Shown here: positions 23,717 to 31,140 of the stretch, one piece after another
Numbering within the stretch: position 1 is the stretch's first letter
Layout of the letters: every line of letters starts with the position of its first letter
Notes under the pieces: model-generated
Seen by the model: only the letters and a program-made list of their open reading frames with translations
Told to the model about the DNA's origin: nothing
Database searches by the model: none
NCBI GenBank assembly: GCA_028873845.1
Contig: JAPPNO010000002.1
Coordinates: 1-33,163, forward strand
From: Gemmatimonadota bacterium
Lineage (GTDB): Bacteria; Gemmatimonadota; Gemmatimonadetes; Longimicrobiales; Gaopeijiaceae
Direction: 5' to 3'
Length of the DNA: 33,163 nt
Position numbers and translations under genes: made by a program

Positions 23717-24145
23717 TTATCCACCGGCTGCCAGATCCTCCTTGGCGGCCTCGAAGCGGCTGCCGCACTTGGTGAGGACCGTGTGGGCGTGGAAGACGCC
23801 ATCGGGCCCGTACCTGCCTTCCACCACGACTTCGGCCTCGTCGTTGAAGGTGTCGGGCACGACGTCGTCGTAGTACACGGCGAAGGTCACCCCGGTGTCC
23901 TCCAGGTCCGCAACCACGAACTCATGCGCGCCGCTGGTGCCGTCCTCGCGCGTCCAGGACCCCTCCACCACCCGCCCGCTCACCTTCACCCCGACCTCGT
24001 GGAAGGTCGGATCGCCCTCGACCTTGGCGATCAGTTCGACCGGGGTCAGGTAGTACACCATGCTGTCGCTGATCCCGGTCCACATCAGGTAGGCCACGAC
24101 GGCGGCGACGCCGACCAGCCCGACGAAAAAGCGTCCGTTCTTCAT
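23717..24145 (-). CDS. ccmE: Haem chaperone CcmE, Cys variant
   Basis: A 142-residue periplasmic OB-fold protein held by one N-terminal span (FVGLVGVAAVVAYLMWTG). The family motifs YYLTPVEL, VKVSGRVVEGS and VEGRYGPDGVFHA are present. At the haem-attachment site E. coli CcmE has KHDENY (HxxxY); here it is KCGSRF, so Cys replaces His and Phe the Tyr. Cys-type CcmE (CxxxY) is known from Desulfovibrio and archaea, in systems that lack CcmG and CcmH ('System I*'), and neither gene is seen here. The ATG at 24143-24145 is taken as start; GGAG is 12 nt upstream. Confidence 0.93.
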   Translation of the reverse strand: MKNGRFFVGLVGVAAVVAYLMWTGISDSMVYYLTPVELIAKVEGDPTFHEVGVKVSGRVVEGSWTREDGTSGAHEFVVADLEDTGVTFAVYYDDVVPDTFNDEAEVVVEGRYGPDGVFHAHTVLTKCGSRFEAAKEDLAAGG

Positions 24146-24163
24146 GTTCGATTGTCGCTCCGG

Positions 24164-24177
24164 CCCCCAAGTGGGGG
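24164..24177 (-). promoter_or_regulatory. Hairpin in the ccmE leader
   Basis: CCCCC-ACTT-GGGGG on the minus strand, about 20 nt before the ccmE ATG. TTGT and ACAA flank it (24178-24181 and 24152-24155) and could enclose the only SD-like GGAG. This could lower ccmE translation, but the structure is inferred. Confidence 0.35.
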
Positions 24178-24223
24178 ACAAGGGTTCGGAAGAGCTGTGG
24201 TTCGGCCGCTTGGGGCCAGAATG

Positions 24224-24231
24224 AATCTAGC
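24224..24231 (-). promoter_or_regulatory. ccm operon promoter, extended -10 (TGC-TAGATT)
   Basis: TGC-TAGATT on the minus strand gives a start near 24216 and a ~70-nt leader for ccmE. The TGn extension would make up for the lack of a recognisable -35. Confidence 0.4.
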
Positions 24232-24290
24232 AGAGCGGGGAAGCGCCCGCACGAGGGGCGAGAGGGCGCGAGGCACCGGGCCCTATGCGG

Positions 24291-24878
24291 TCACACGCAG
24301 CAGGCGTACGTTGCCTGTCCCACCTTCCAGGCGCCGTCCTCCAACTGTTCCACCACTACGGTGTACATGATCAGGTCCAAAGCTATCTGCTCCTGACCGC
24401 CACTCTCCAGCCACTCCGGGTCGAAGCTGTCCGGGATCAGCAGCTCGCCGGTGTCCCGGCGGTAGAACACATTCTGGATGGCGGTGACCGCGTTGGGAGG
24501 ATCCCGCGGCGTCCGCCAGAATTCCAGTAGTCCCTCACGTGGCAGCGCCGTCGGCGAGTATGGGCGGCAGTGGTCCGGCGGCGGGCATTCGATGAGGGTT
24601 CCGGGGAACTGCCCCTCCGCGTAGTTGGCGACGGCCTCCGCGAGGCGCGGATCGCCGATGGTGTTCCAGCTGCCGGCCACCATGGCGATCTCCGAAAGGT
24701 CGAGGGGACCGCGGGCCCGACCGGGTTGTGGGAACCCGCGGGGAGGCGGCTGGGCCGGGATCTGCGCCAAGGCCTCGACGATCTCCCGGCCGAGATCGTC
24801 CGGTTTCGCAGCCTCCATGGATCGGCCCGCGCAACCCGCGATGGCGATGGTCAGGAAGATGGCCGGTTTCGTTCTCAT
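24291..24878 (-). CDS. Lipoprotein of unknown function
   Basis: A 195-residue predicted lipoprotein: MRTKPAIFLTIAIAGC gives a basic start, hydrophobic core and lipobox IAGC. No known domain was recognised. The mature protein has a Pro-rich linker (AQPPPRGFPQPGRARGP), an ECPPPDHC pair, and a C-terminal half with strands such as LIMYTVVVEQLEDGAWKVGQ, ending CCV. ATG 24876-24878 follows a GGGAAG at short spacing. It starts 46 nt after the restored end of the propeller gene, so the two may be cotranscribed. Confidence 0.75.
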   Translation of the reverse strand: MRTKPAIFLTIAIAGCAGRSMEAAKPDDLGREIVEALAQIPAQPPPRGFPQPGRARGPLDLSEIAMVAGSWNTIGDPRLAEAVANYAEGQFPGTLIECPPPDHCRPYSPTALPREGLLEFWRTPRDPPNAVTAIQNVFYRRDTGELLIPDSFDPEWLESGGQEQIALDLIMYTVVVEQLEDGAWKVGQATYACCV

Positions 24879-24924
24879 CTTCTTCCCAAGAGTGGCCGCG
24901 GGAGTTCTACCGGTCTCACCCGAG

Positions 24925-25993
24925 TCAGCGCCGAGACAGCTGCGGCTCGATGATGTGGAGGTACGGCACTCCGGCTTCCGTTTCCTCATGATCGACCAGA
25001 TAGCTGGAGCCCGCCACGAAGTGTCCGAGTGCGTTGTCCTGGTGGTATCGGGCGAGTGTCTGCCCTGTGGCGGGATCCACAAGATCCAGCCAACCGTCAC
25101 GCAATTGGTCGATTTGGCGTTGGCACCCTGCTGTCGAGGGAAGGCGGTGGTCCCGTCCAATCCGGGTCGGCTGTGTGCCAACTAAGCCAGAGTCCCCGGT
25201 CGTCCAACATGGCCGAACCTAATCTGGCGGGTGCAAATGCGTCCCCACCTTCGTCGAACTCCGCAACACGACGATCGAAAATCCTGCCCACGTTCGGCTC
25301 CGGCGCCAGGTCCCAGCGAACGAGTCGGTTGACCTCGAGCGGCACTGCCCACACGGTGTTGTCCTCCCCGGCCACGGCCGTTCTCGTTGTTGCCCAAGGC
25401 GTCAGATCGGATGAATACACCTCACCATCGTGGCCATACGAGGCCATTTCCCCCGAGGGCCGGAGTATGTGGAGCTGGTGACCTACGGACGCGGGGGTCG
25501 GGACATCGGCCACGAACACCACCACGTCATCGCTCACGACGGCGGCGGACAGGATCTGTCCCGGAAACCGGTCGATGCGGACCACCTGGAAGTCGTGGTC
25601 GAGCATCGTCCGACCCTCGTGATACTCGAATACGTGGATGTACCGGGGGCCCACGCCAATGTGCGAGATGGATCTGTACTCCCCGGGGCCCTCTCCCCGT
25701 CTCCCAGCGGTCCGCAGGTATCTGCCGGTCGAATCGAATACCGAGATTTCCGCCTCCCCACCCTCCCAGACCAGGATGCGCCCCTTGCGGTCCACGGCAA
25801 CACTCGAAAACATCGATACGACATTCAGACCAGGTCCGTCGAGTCCGCCAATGGTGACCACGGTGTCGAGCGTGATGACGCATTCGGCGCAAGTCACCTC
25901 GCCGGGCACCTGCTCCGGTTCCTGCGCGCCAATGCGCATCGCGGTGGCGTGATCCACAACGAGGGCGAGGAGAAGGAGACAGACGGTTCGCAT
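24925..25993 (-). pseudogene. 6-bladed beta-propeller secreted protein, frameshifted
   Basis: The first frame (25993 to a stop at 25097) gives a signal peptide, CAEC near the N-terminus, and propeller blades with VAVDRKGRILVWE, FDSTGRYLRTAGRRGEGPGEYRSI and later strands. It ends abruptly in a Pro-rich, unlike-family tail. The next frame carries the missing end (LRDGWLDLVDPATGQTLARY through VPYLHIIEPQL, stop 24925-24927). Removing one C from CCC at 25152-25154 joins both smoothly; another site before 25097 is possible. This is either a real inactivation or a sequence error. It starts 6 nt after the upstream secreted gene. These propellers are common in Gemmatimonadota; ligand unknown. Confidence 0.72.
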
Positions 25994-25999
25994 TGGGGG

Positions 26000-26451
26000 C
26001 TACCCGTCGGAGTCGAGTTGGGACGCTGCCACCTCGATTGCGGCAAGCAACTCCGGATTCACCGGGATGTGTCCAGCGATCGTTTCGCCGTCGCAACCCC
26101 GCACTTGAATCGCCGAGCGCTTGGAGTACAGGCTTACCGACGGCATCTTGGCGTAGCCCGCGAGAGCCGGGACATCCTGCGCGGCCACCGCATCGGAGAT
26201 TTCTCGCGTGAGCTCTTGTGCGGTGAGCGCCTGCGCCCCGCCTGAGGGCCAGTTAATGCAAAACCCATGGATGTAAAAGCAGGGGCCAGCCAGCCACCGT
26301 CAGGTGCGAGGGGCCGATGTCGGTCTCATCGGTCGCCTGCCCGGCGAGTGCCGACAAGCCCAACAGTGGCAGGGCGACGATCGCGGCCACGCACGACCGG
26401 ACCACCAGCCGGGTAGCTAGCTCATTCAGCGGGGGGGGGGACGTTTCGCAT
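26000..26451 (-). pseudogene. Small secreted protein gene with two homopolymer frameshifts
   Basis: The best start is ATG 26449-26451, with AGGAG 7 nt upstream. It enters a run of ten C (26431-26440) after four codons and then stops. With nine C, the frame continues into a clear signal peptide (RLVVRSCVAAIVALPLLGLSALAGQA) and GPSHLTVAGWP. A second extra base in GGGG at 26282-26285 (plus strand) stops that frame; removing it continues into FYIHGFCINWPSGGAQALTAQELTREI and on to the stop at 26000. An upstream ATG (26466-26468) reads through C10 in frame but has no SD. Family not recognised. It precedes the propeller gene by 6 nt. Confidence 0.62.
26431..26440. repeat. Homopolymer G10/C10
   Basis: Ten consecutive G on the plus strand, the longest homopolymer noticed, four codons into the small secreted protein gene. 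Nine would put its SD-preceded ATG in frame with the signal peptide. Confidence 0.9.
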
Positions 26452-26483
26452 TGGTTTGCTCCTCGCATCGTGGAGGTCGCAGG

Positions 26484-26501
26484 AGTGCCACGAGTGGCAC
26501 T
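26484..26501. promoter_or_regulatory. Perfect 8-2-8 palindrome AGTGCCAC-GA-GTGGCACT
   Basis: It lies 33 nt upstream of the SD-preceded ATG of the small secreted gene, between it and a TAGTAT -10-like element at about 26562. It may be a dimeric regulator's operator or an RNA hairpin (7-bp stem, CGAG loop). Confidence 0.4.
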
Positions 26502-26642
26502 GCGAGATGGCCACCGTGGTGTTGGCGCAGGGAAGGCTAGGCCCATTAGCCGGAAGGCGCAATACTATCTGAATTTAGAGGTGGGGAACGTCGTACGGAC
26601 GTCGAGATGCGCCGCCCATTGGCGGAACTCCACGAAAGTCCT

Positions 26643-28133
26643 TCAGCTCCCACCCACCACGGCGAGCGTCCCCCGCACCGCCGCCTCCCATCCACCCACC
26701 AGCGCCTCACGCTCCACGGAGGCCATCTCACACTCGAACGTCCGGCCCGAACCGAACGCCGCCGCGAAGTCCTCCGGTCCCCCCCACACCCCCGTTCGCA
26801 ATCCCGCCAACCCCGCCGCCCCCAGCGCCGTCGTCTCCACCATCTCCGGCCGCCTCACCGGCACACCGAGAATCCCCGCCGTGAACGCCATCAGCCAGTC
26901 GTTCTTCGCCGCGCCCCCGTCCACCCTCAGCCCCCTCGCCCGCCACCCCGCATCCCGCTCCATCGCGTCCACGACCTCGCGCGTTCCGTAGGCCATCGCC
27001 TCAAGCGCCGCCCTGACCAGATGCGCCCGCGTGGTCCCGCGCGTCAGTCCGGTGATCGTGCCCCGCGCATCCGGCCGCCAGTGCGGCGCCCCCAGCCCGA
27101 CGAAAGCCGGCACCAGGTACACGCCGTCGTTGCCGTCCAGCGAACGCGCCATATCCTCACTGTCGGCCGCGTGCTCGAGGATGCCCAACCCATCGCGCAG
27201 CCACTGGATCGCCGCGCCCGCCACGAAGATCGACCCCTCGAGGGCGAAAGCCGGGCCCCCGTGGGCATCGCAGGCGGCCGTCGTGAGCAGGCCGTGGCGG
27301 GACGCGACCCGTTCCGGGCCTGTGTTGAAGAGCAGGAACGCGCCCGTCCCGTAGGTACACTTCCCCGTACCAGCCTCCCAGCAGCCCTGGCCGTAGAGCG
27401 CGGCCTGCTGGTCCCCGGCGACACCGCCTATGGGGACCTCGATGCCAAGCGTGTCACCGCCGGTCACCCCGAAGTCCCCGGAGCTGGGGCGGATTTCGGG
27501 CAGGATCCGGCGGGGGACCCCCATGAGATCCAGCAGCTCGTCGTTCCAGTCGCCCTCGTCCAGGTCGTAGAGAAGCGTGCGAGACGCGTTGGTGGGATCC
27601 GTCGCATGGACCGCACCGCCGGTCAGCCGTGCGACGAGCCAGCTGTCGATGGTTCCGACGGCCAGCGTCCCCGACCGGGCGCGCGCAGCCAGATCCGGGT
27701 CGTCCTCGAAGATCCAGCGGAGCTTGGTGCCCGAGAAGTACGGGTCCAGGAGCAGCCCGGTGCGACGGCGGACCATCTCCTCGTACCCCGCCTCCTCGAG
27801 CACACGGCAGAGCGCCGCGGTCCGCCGGTCCTGCCAGACGATCGCCCGCCGGAGCGGTTCCAGCGTCTCCGGATCCCACACGACCACCGTCTCACGCTGG
27901 TTCGTGACCCCCACCCCCGCCACCTCCACCCCCGCGGCCGCGATCGCCTCCCGGGCCACCCTCGCCGTCACCGTCCAGATCTCCTCCGCGTCGTGCTCCA
28001 CCCACCCGGGCCGCGGAAAGTGCTGCGCGAACTCGGAGTAGGCCCGGCCCAGCACCTCACCCTCCGCCGACACCACAAGCGCGGCCGACCCGGTGGTCCC
28101 CTGGTCCAGAGCCAGCACCGCGCCGCCGCTCAT
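26643..28133 (-). CDS. glpK: Glycerol kinase
   Basis: FGGY-family kinase, 496 residues, phosphorylating glycerol to sn-glycerol 3-phosphate. N-terminal ATPase motif LALDQGTTGSAA, the glycerol-binding TNQRETVVVWDPET region, YFSGTKLRWIFEDDP, GDQQAALYGQGC, GTGAFLLFNTG and the late RVDGGAAKNDWLMAF signature are all present. The ATG (28131-28133) overlaps the maf stop as ATGA. No glpF or glpD is seen nearby; the kinase ends the glm-dtd-maf operon. The 3' ~350 nt is rich in G on the coding strand compared with the middle of the gene. Confidence 0.96.
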   Translation of the reverse strand: MSGGAVLALDQGTTGSAALVVSAEGEVLGRAYSEFAQHFPRPGWVEHDAEEIWTVTARVAREAIAAAGVEVAGVGVTNQRETVVVWDPETLEPLRRAIVWQDRRTAALCRVLEEAGYEEMVRRRTGLLLDPYFSGTKLRWIFEDDPDLAARARSGTLAVGTIDSWLVARLTGGAVHATDPTNASRTLLYDLDEGDWNDELLDLMGVPRRILPEIRPSSGDFGVTGGDTLGIEVPIGGVAGDQQAALYGQGCWEAGTGKCTYGTGAFLLFNTGPERVASRHGLLTTAACDAHGGPAFALEGSIFVAGAAIQWLRDGLGILEHAADSEDMARSLDGNDGVYLVPAFVGLGAPHWRPDARGTITGLTRGTTRAHLVRAALEAMAYGTREVVDAMERDAGWRARGLRVDGGAAKNDWLMAFTAGILGVPVRRPEMVETTALGAAGLAGLRTGVWGGPEDFAAAFGSGRTFECEMASVEREALVGGWEAAVRGTLAVVGGS

Positions 28134-28867
28134 GAGTCATCCTTCCCTGATGGGACCACCCGCTCCGATGCGGCCCCCTCCTCAAACAGGGCCTCCTCCT
28201 CCGACAGGCTCGCCTCCTCCGAGGAGCCCCCGTCCTCCACCGTCCCCCCAACTTCCACCTCCGACACCGGCACAATCGCACCCGGCCGATACTCCAGCCC
28301 CACGCGCGGCAGCAATCCCACGAACGCCGCCACCGACATCCCGACCACCGTGAAATAGTCCCCCTCCACCCGGTCGACCAGCGCGGCCCCGTACCCCTGA
28401 ATCCCATACGAGCCCGCCTTGTCCAGCGGCTCCCCCGTATCCACATACCGCTCGACAAACTCCCGCGTCACGGGGCGGAACGTCACCCCCGCCCGTGCCA
28501 CGCGCGACTCCATCCTCCCGTTCGCGGCCACCGCCAACCCGCTATACACACGGTGTGTACGACCCGAGAGCGAAGTCAGCATCTCCCTGGCGTGGGCGGG
28601 CCCCTCCGGCTTCTCGAGCACGCGCCCGTCCAGCACCACGACCGTGTCGCCCCCGACCACCAGCGCACGGGGGTAATCGGCCGCGACCTGCAACACCTTC
28701 TCGCGCGCCAGCCGCTCCACGTATCCGTGCGGGGACTCGACGGCGCCCAGGCGCTCCTCCACTCCGGCAGGCACCGTCCGAAACGACAGCCCCAGCATGC
28801 GCAACACGTCGGCGCGGCGCGGGGAGGCCGACGCGAGCACCACCTGTACACTCTGCGAACCCGTCAT
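28130..28867 (-). CDS. maf: Maf-family nucleotide pyrophosphatase with acidic tail
   Basis: Maf/YhdE-type house-cleaning pyrophosphatase that hydrolyses dTTP/UTP or modified nucleotides. Family signature [16 protein letters not shown] near the N-terminus, [21 protein letters not shown]-type [12 protein letters not shown], and [28 protein letters not shown] are present. Maf proteins are usually ~190-200 residues; here 245, the extra ~45 being an acidic, low-complexity tail ([15 protein letters not shown] region). The ATG at 28865-28867 overlaps dtd as ATGA; the end overlaps glpK as ATGA. Confidence 0.95.
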   Translation of the reverse strand: MTGSQSVQVVLASASPRRADVLRMLGLSFRTVPAGVEERLGAVESPHGYVERLAREKVLQVAADYPRALVVGGDTVVVLDGRVLEKPEGPAHAREMLTSLSGRTHRVYSGLAVAANGRMESRVARAGVTFRPVTREFVERYVDTGEPLDKAGSYGIQGYGAALVDRVEGDYFTVVGMSVAAFVGLLPRVGLEYRPGAIVPVSEVEVGGTVEDGGSSEEASLSEEEALFEEGAASERVVPSGKDDS

Positions 28868-29304
28868 CGCTCGATGACCAGGGTGACGGGGCCGTCGTTG
28901 ACCAGCGCCACGTCCATCATCGCGCCGAATTCCCCCGTCTGCACCGGGTCCGGCAGGATTCGCCCCAGCGCCTCGACGAACGCCTCGTAGAGCGGCACCG
29001 CGATCTCGGGCCGCGCCGCCTTGATGAACGAAGGCCGGCGCCCCTTGCGCGCGTCCCCGTAGAGCGTGAACTGGCTCACCACGAGCGCCTCGCCGCCCAC
29101 GTCCAGCAACGAGCGGTTCATGCGCCCCCGGTCGTCGCCGAAGATGCGCAGATTCGCCACCTTCTCGGCCATCCACGCCACGGTGTCGCCGTCGTCCCCG
29201 TTGTGGAACCCCGCCAGCACCACGAGCCCCGGCCCGATCGCGCCCACTGTCTCGCCCCCGATGCGCACCGACGCCTCCGAGACCCGCTGCAGCACGACCC
29301 TCAC
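28864..29304 (-). CDS. dtd: D-aminoacyl-tRNA deacylase
   Basis: Homodimeric proofreading enzyme, 146 residues, that removes D-amino acids (and glycine from tRNA-Ala) from t[33 protein letters not shown] and the C-terminal NDGPVT motif (usual form NxGPVT) are intact. The GTG start (29302-29304) overlaps the glmS stop as GTGA. Its glycine-clearing role complements AlaRS editing, although alaS is 19 kb away. Confidence 0.97.
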   Translation of the reverse strand: MRVVLQRVSEASVRIGGETVGAIGPGLVVLAGFHNGDDGDTVAWMAEKVANLRIFGDDRGRMNRSLLDVGGEALVVSQFTLYGDARKGRRPSFIKAARPEIAVPLYEAFVEALGRILPDPVQTGEFGAMMDVALVNDGPVTLVIER

Positions 29305-31139
29305 TCGACGGTCACCGACTTGGCCAGGTTGCGCGGCTGGTCGACGTCGCAGCCGCGCAGCACCGCCACGTGATAGGCGAGCAGCTGCAGCGGCACGGTG
29401 GCCAGGACGGGCATGAGCGCGGGGACGGTCGAGGGAATCACGATGCGCTCGTCGGCGTGGGCGGTCACCTCGTCGTTCCGGTCGTTGACCACCGCGATGA
29501 CGCGCCCGTGCCGCGCCCGCACCTCCTCGATGTTGGACAGGGTCTTGGCGTACACCGTGTCCCGGGGCGCCAGCACCACGACGGGCATGTTCTCGTCGAT
29601 CAGCGCGATGGGTCCATGCTTCATCTCTGCAGCTGGATAACCCTCTGCGTGAATGTAGCTTACCTCCTTCATCTTGAGAGCGCCCTCGAGGGCCACCGGG
29701 AACTGGTAGCCGCGGCCCAGGTAGAGGAAGTTGGGCGCGTCCCGGTACATGCGGGCCAGCTTCCGGATCTGCTCGTCGATCTTGAGCGTCTCTTCAACCT
29801 GGCCGGGCAACTCCTTGAGCGCCCGCACCATCTCGCGTCCCTCCAGGATCGACATGGTGCGGCGCCGCGCCAGGTAGAGGGTGAAGAGCGCCAGGGCGAC
29901 GATCTGGCTGGAGAAGGCCTTGGTGGAGGCGACCCCGATCTCGGGTCCGGCGTGAAGGTAGACGCCGAAGTCGGTCTCGGCGGCGATGCTGGAGCCGACC
30001 ACGTTGACGATCCCCATCGTGCGACAGCCCCGCCGGCGCGCTTCGCGGAGCGCGGCCAGGGTGTCGGCGGTCTCGCCGGACTGGCTGATCCCCAGGACCA
30101 GCGTCCCCGGGCTCAGGACCGCGTTCCGGTACCGGAATTCGGACGCGTATTCCACCCTGACCGGGATTCGGGCCAGCTCCTCGAGCATGTAGGCGCCGAT
30201 CAGGCCGGCGTGCCAGCTGGTGCCGCAGGCGGTGATGACGATCCTGTCCGCGGCGAGCAGGTGCTTTTCCGCCTTGCCCAGACCGCCCAGCCGCGATCCC
30301 CCCTCCTCTTCCAGGAGACGGCCGCGCATGACGTCGCGCAGCGAGGACGGCTGCTCGCGGATCTCCTTGTACATGTAGTGGTCGTAGCCGCCCTTCCCGA
30401 TCTCCTCCGCGCTCCAGGTGACGATCTGCGCGCCCCGCCTCACCGCGCGCCGGGCCGGATCGAAGGTGCGGTATCCGTCCCGGCTCAGGACGGCCGAGTC
30501 GCCGTCGCGAAGCCGCACCACGCGCTGGGTGTGGGCGACGACGGCGGCCGCATCGGAGGTGACGAAGTACTCGTCCTTGCTGCCGATGCCCAGCAGGACC
30601 GGGCTTCCGTTGCGCGCGACCACGATCTTGCCGGGGTCGCGTGAGCTGACGACGGCGATTCCGTAGGTGCCCTCGATGCGGGCCAGCGCCGCGGCGACCG
30701 CGTCCTCGAGGAGGTCCGTGTCGCGGAACGCAAGGTCGATGAGGTGGACGAGCACTTCCGTGTCGGTCTGGCTGCGGAACGCGTAGCCCATGTCCCGCAG
30801 CCACGGCCGCTGGTGCACCGCGCTCTCGATGATGCCGTTGTGGACCAGCGCGATGTCCCGCGCGGGCGACAGGTGGGGGTGGGCGTTGGCCCGGGTGGGG
30901 GGGCCGTGCGTGGCCCAGCGGGTGTGCGCGATCCCGCAGTGGCCGGATGGCAGCCGTCCGTTGAGGGAATCTTCCAGTTCGACGATCTTGCCGGGCTGTT
31001 TTTCGACCTGGAGGGCGTCCTCGGGAGACAGGACCGCGAGGCCGGCCGAATCGTAGCCGCGGTATTCGAGCCGCTTGAGTCCCTCCATGAGGATGGGCCC
31101 GGCCGGGCGGGGGCCCACGTAGCCGATGATGCCGCACAT
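29301..31139 (-). CDS. glmS: Glutamine-fructose-6-phosphate aminotransferase GlmS
   Basis: Makes glucosamine 6-phosphate from fructose 6-phosphate and glutamine, the first step to UDP-GlcNAc. Full length at 612 residues: N-terminal Ntn glutaminase domain with the nucleophile Cys2 (MCGIIGYVG), [17 protein letters not shown]; linker; two SIS domains with [45 protein letters not shown]; and the C-terminal [13 protein letters not shown]. It starts 1 nt after glmM, leaving no room for a glmS ribozyme leader. Confidence 0.98.
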   Translation of the reverse strand: MCGIIGYVGPRPAGPILMEGLKRLEYRGYDSAGLAVLSPEDALQVEKQPGKIVELEDSLNGRLPSGHCGIAHTRWATHGPPTRANAHPHLSPARDIALVHNGIIESAVHQRPWLRDMGYAFRSQTDTEVLVHLIDLAFRDTDLLEDAVAAALARIEGTYGIAVVSSRDPGKIVVARNGSPVLLGIGSKDEYFVTSDAAAVVAHTQRVVRLRDGDSAVLSRDGYRTFDPARRAVRRGAQIVTWSAEEIGKGGYDHYMYKEIREQPSSLRDVMRGRLLEEEGGSRLGGLGKAEKHLLAADRIVITACGTSWHAGLIGAYMLEELARIPVRVEYASEFRYRNAVLSPGTLVLGISQSGETADTLAALREARRRGCRTMGIVNVVGSSIAAETDFGVYLHAGPEIGVASTKAFSSQIVALALFTLYLARRRTMSILEGREMVRALKELPGQVEETLKIDEQIRKLARMYRDAPNFLYLGRGYQFPVALEGALKMKEVSYIHAEGYPAAEMKHGPIALIDENMPVVVLAPRDTVYAKTLSNIEEVRARHGRVIAVVNDRNDEVTAHADERIVIPSTVPALMPVLATVPLQLLAYHVAVLRGCDVDQPRNLAKSVTVE

Positions 31140-31140
31140 G

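Noticed and set aside
21635-24370. 911-codon open frame on the plus strand
   Set aside because: Antisense to ccmF and ccmE; composition is Asp/Arg/Gly/His-rich without any domain.
26607-28358. 583-codon open frame on the plus strand
   Set aside because: Antisense to glpK and the end of maf, both of which are clear genes.
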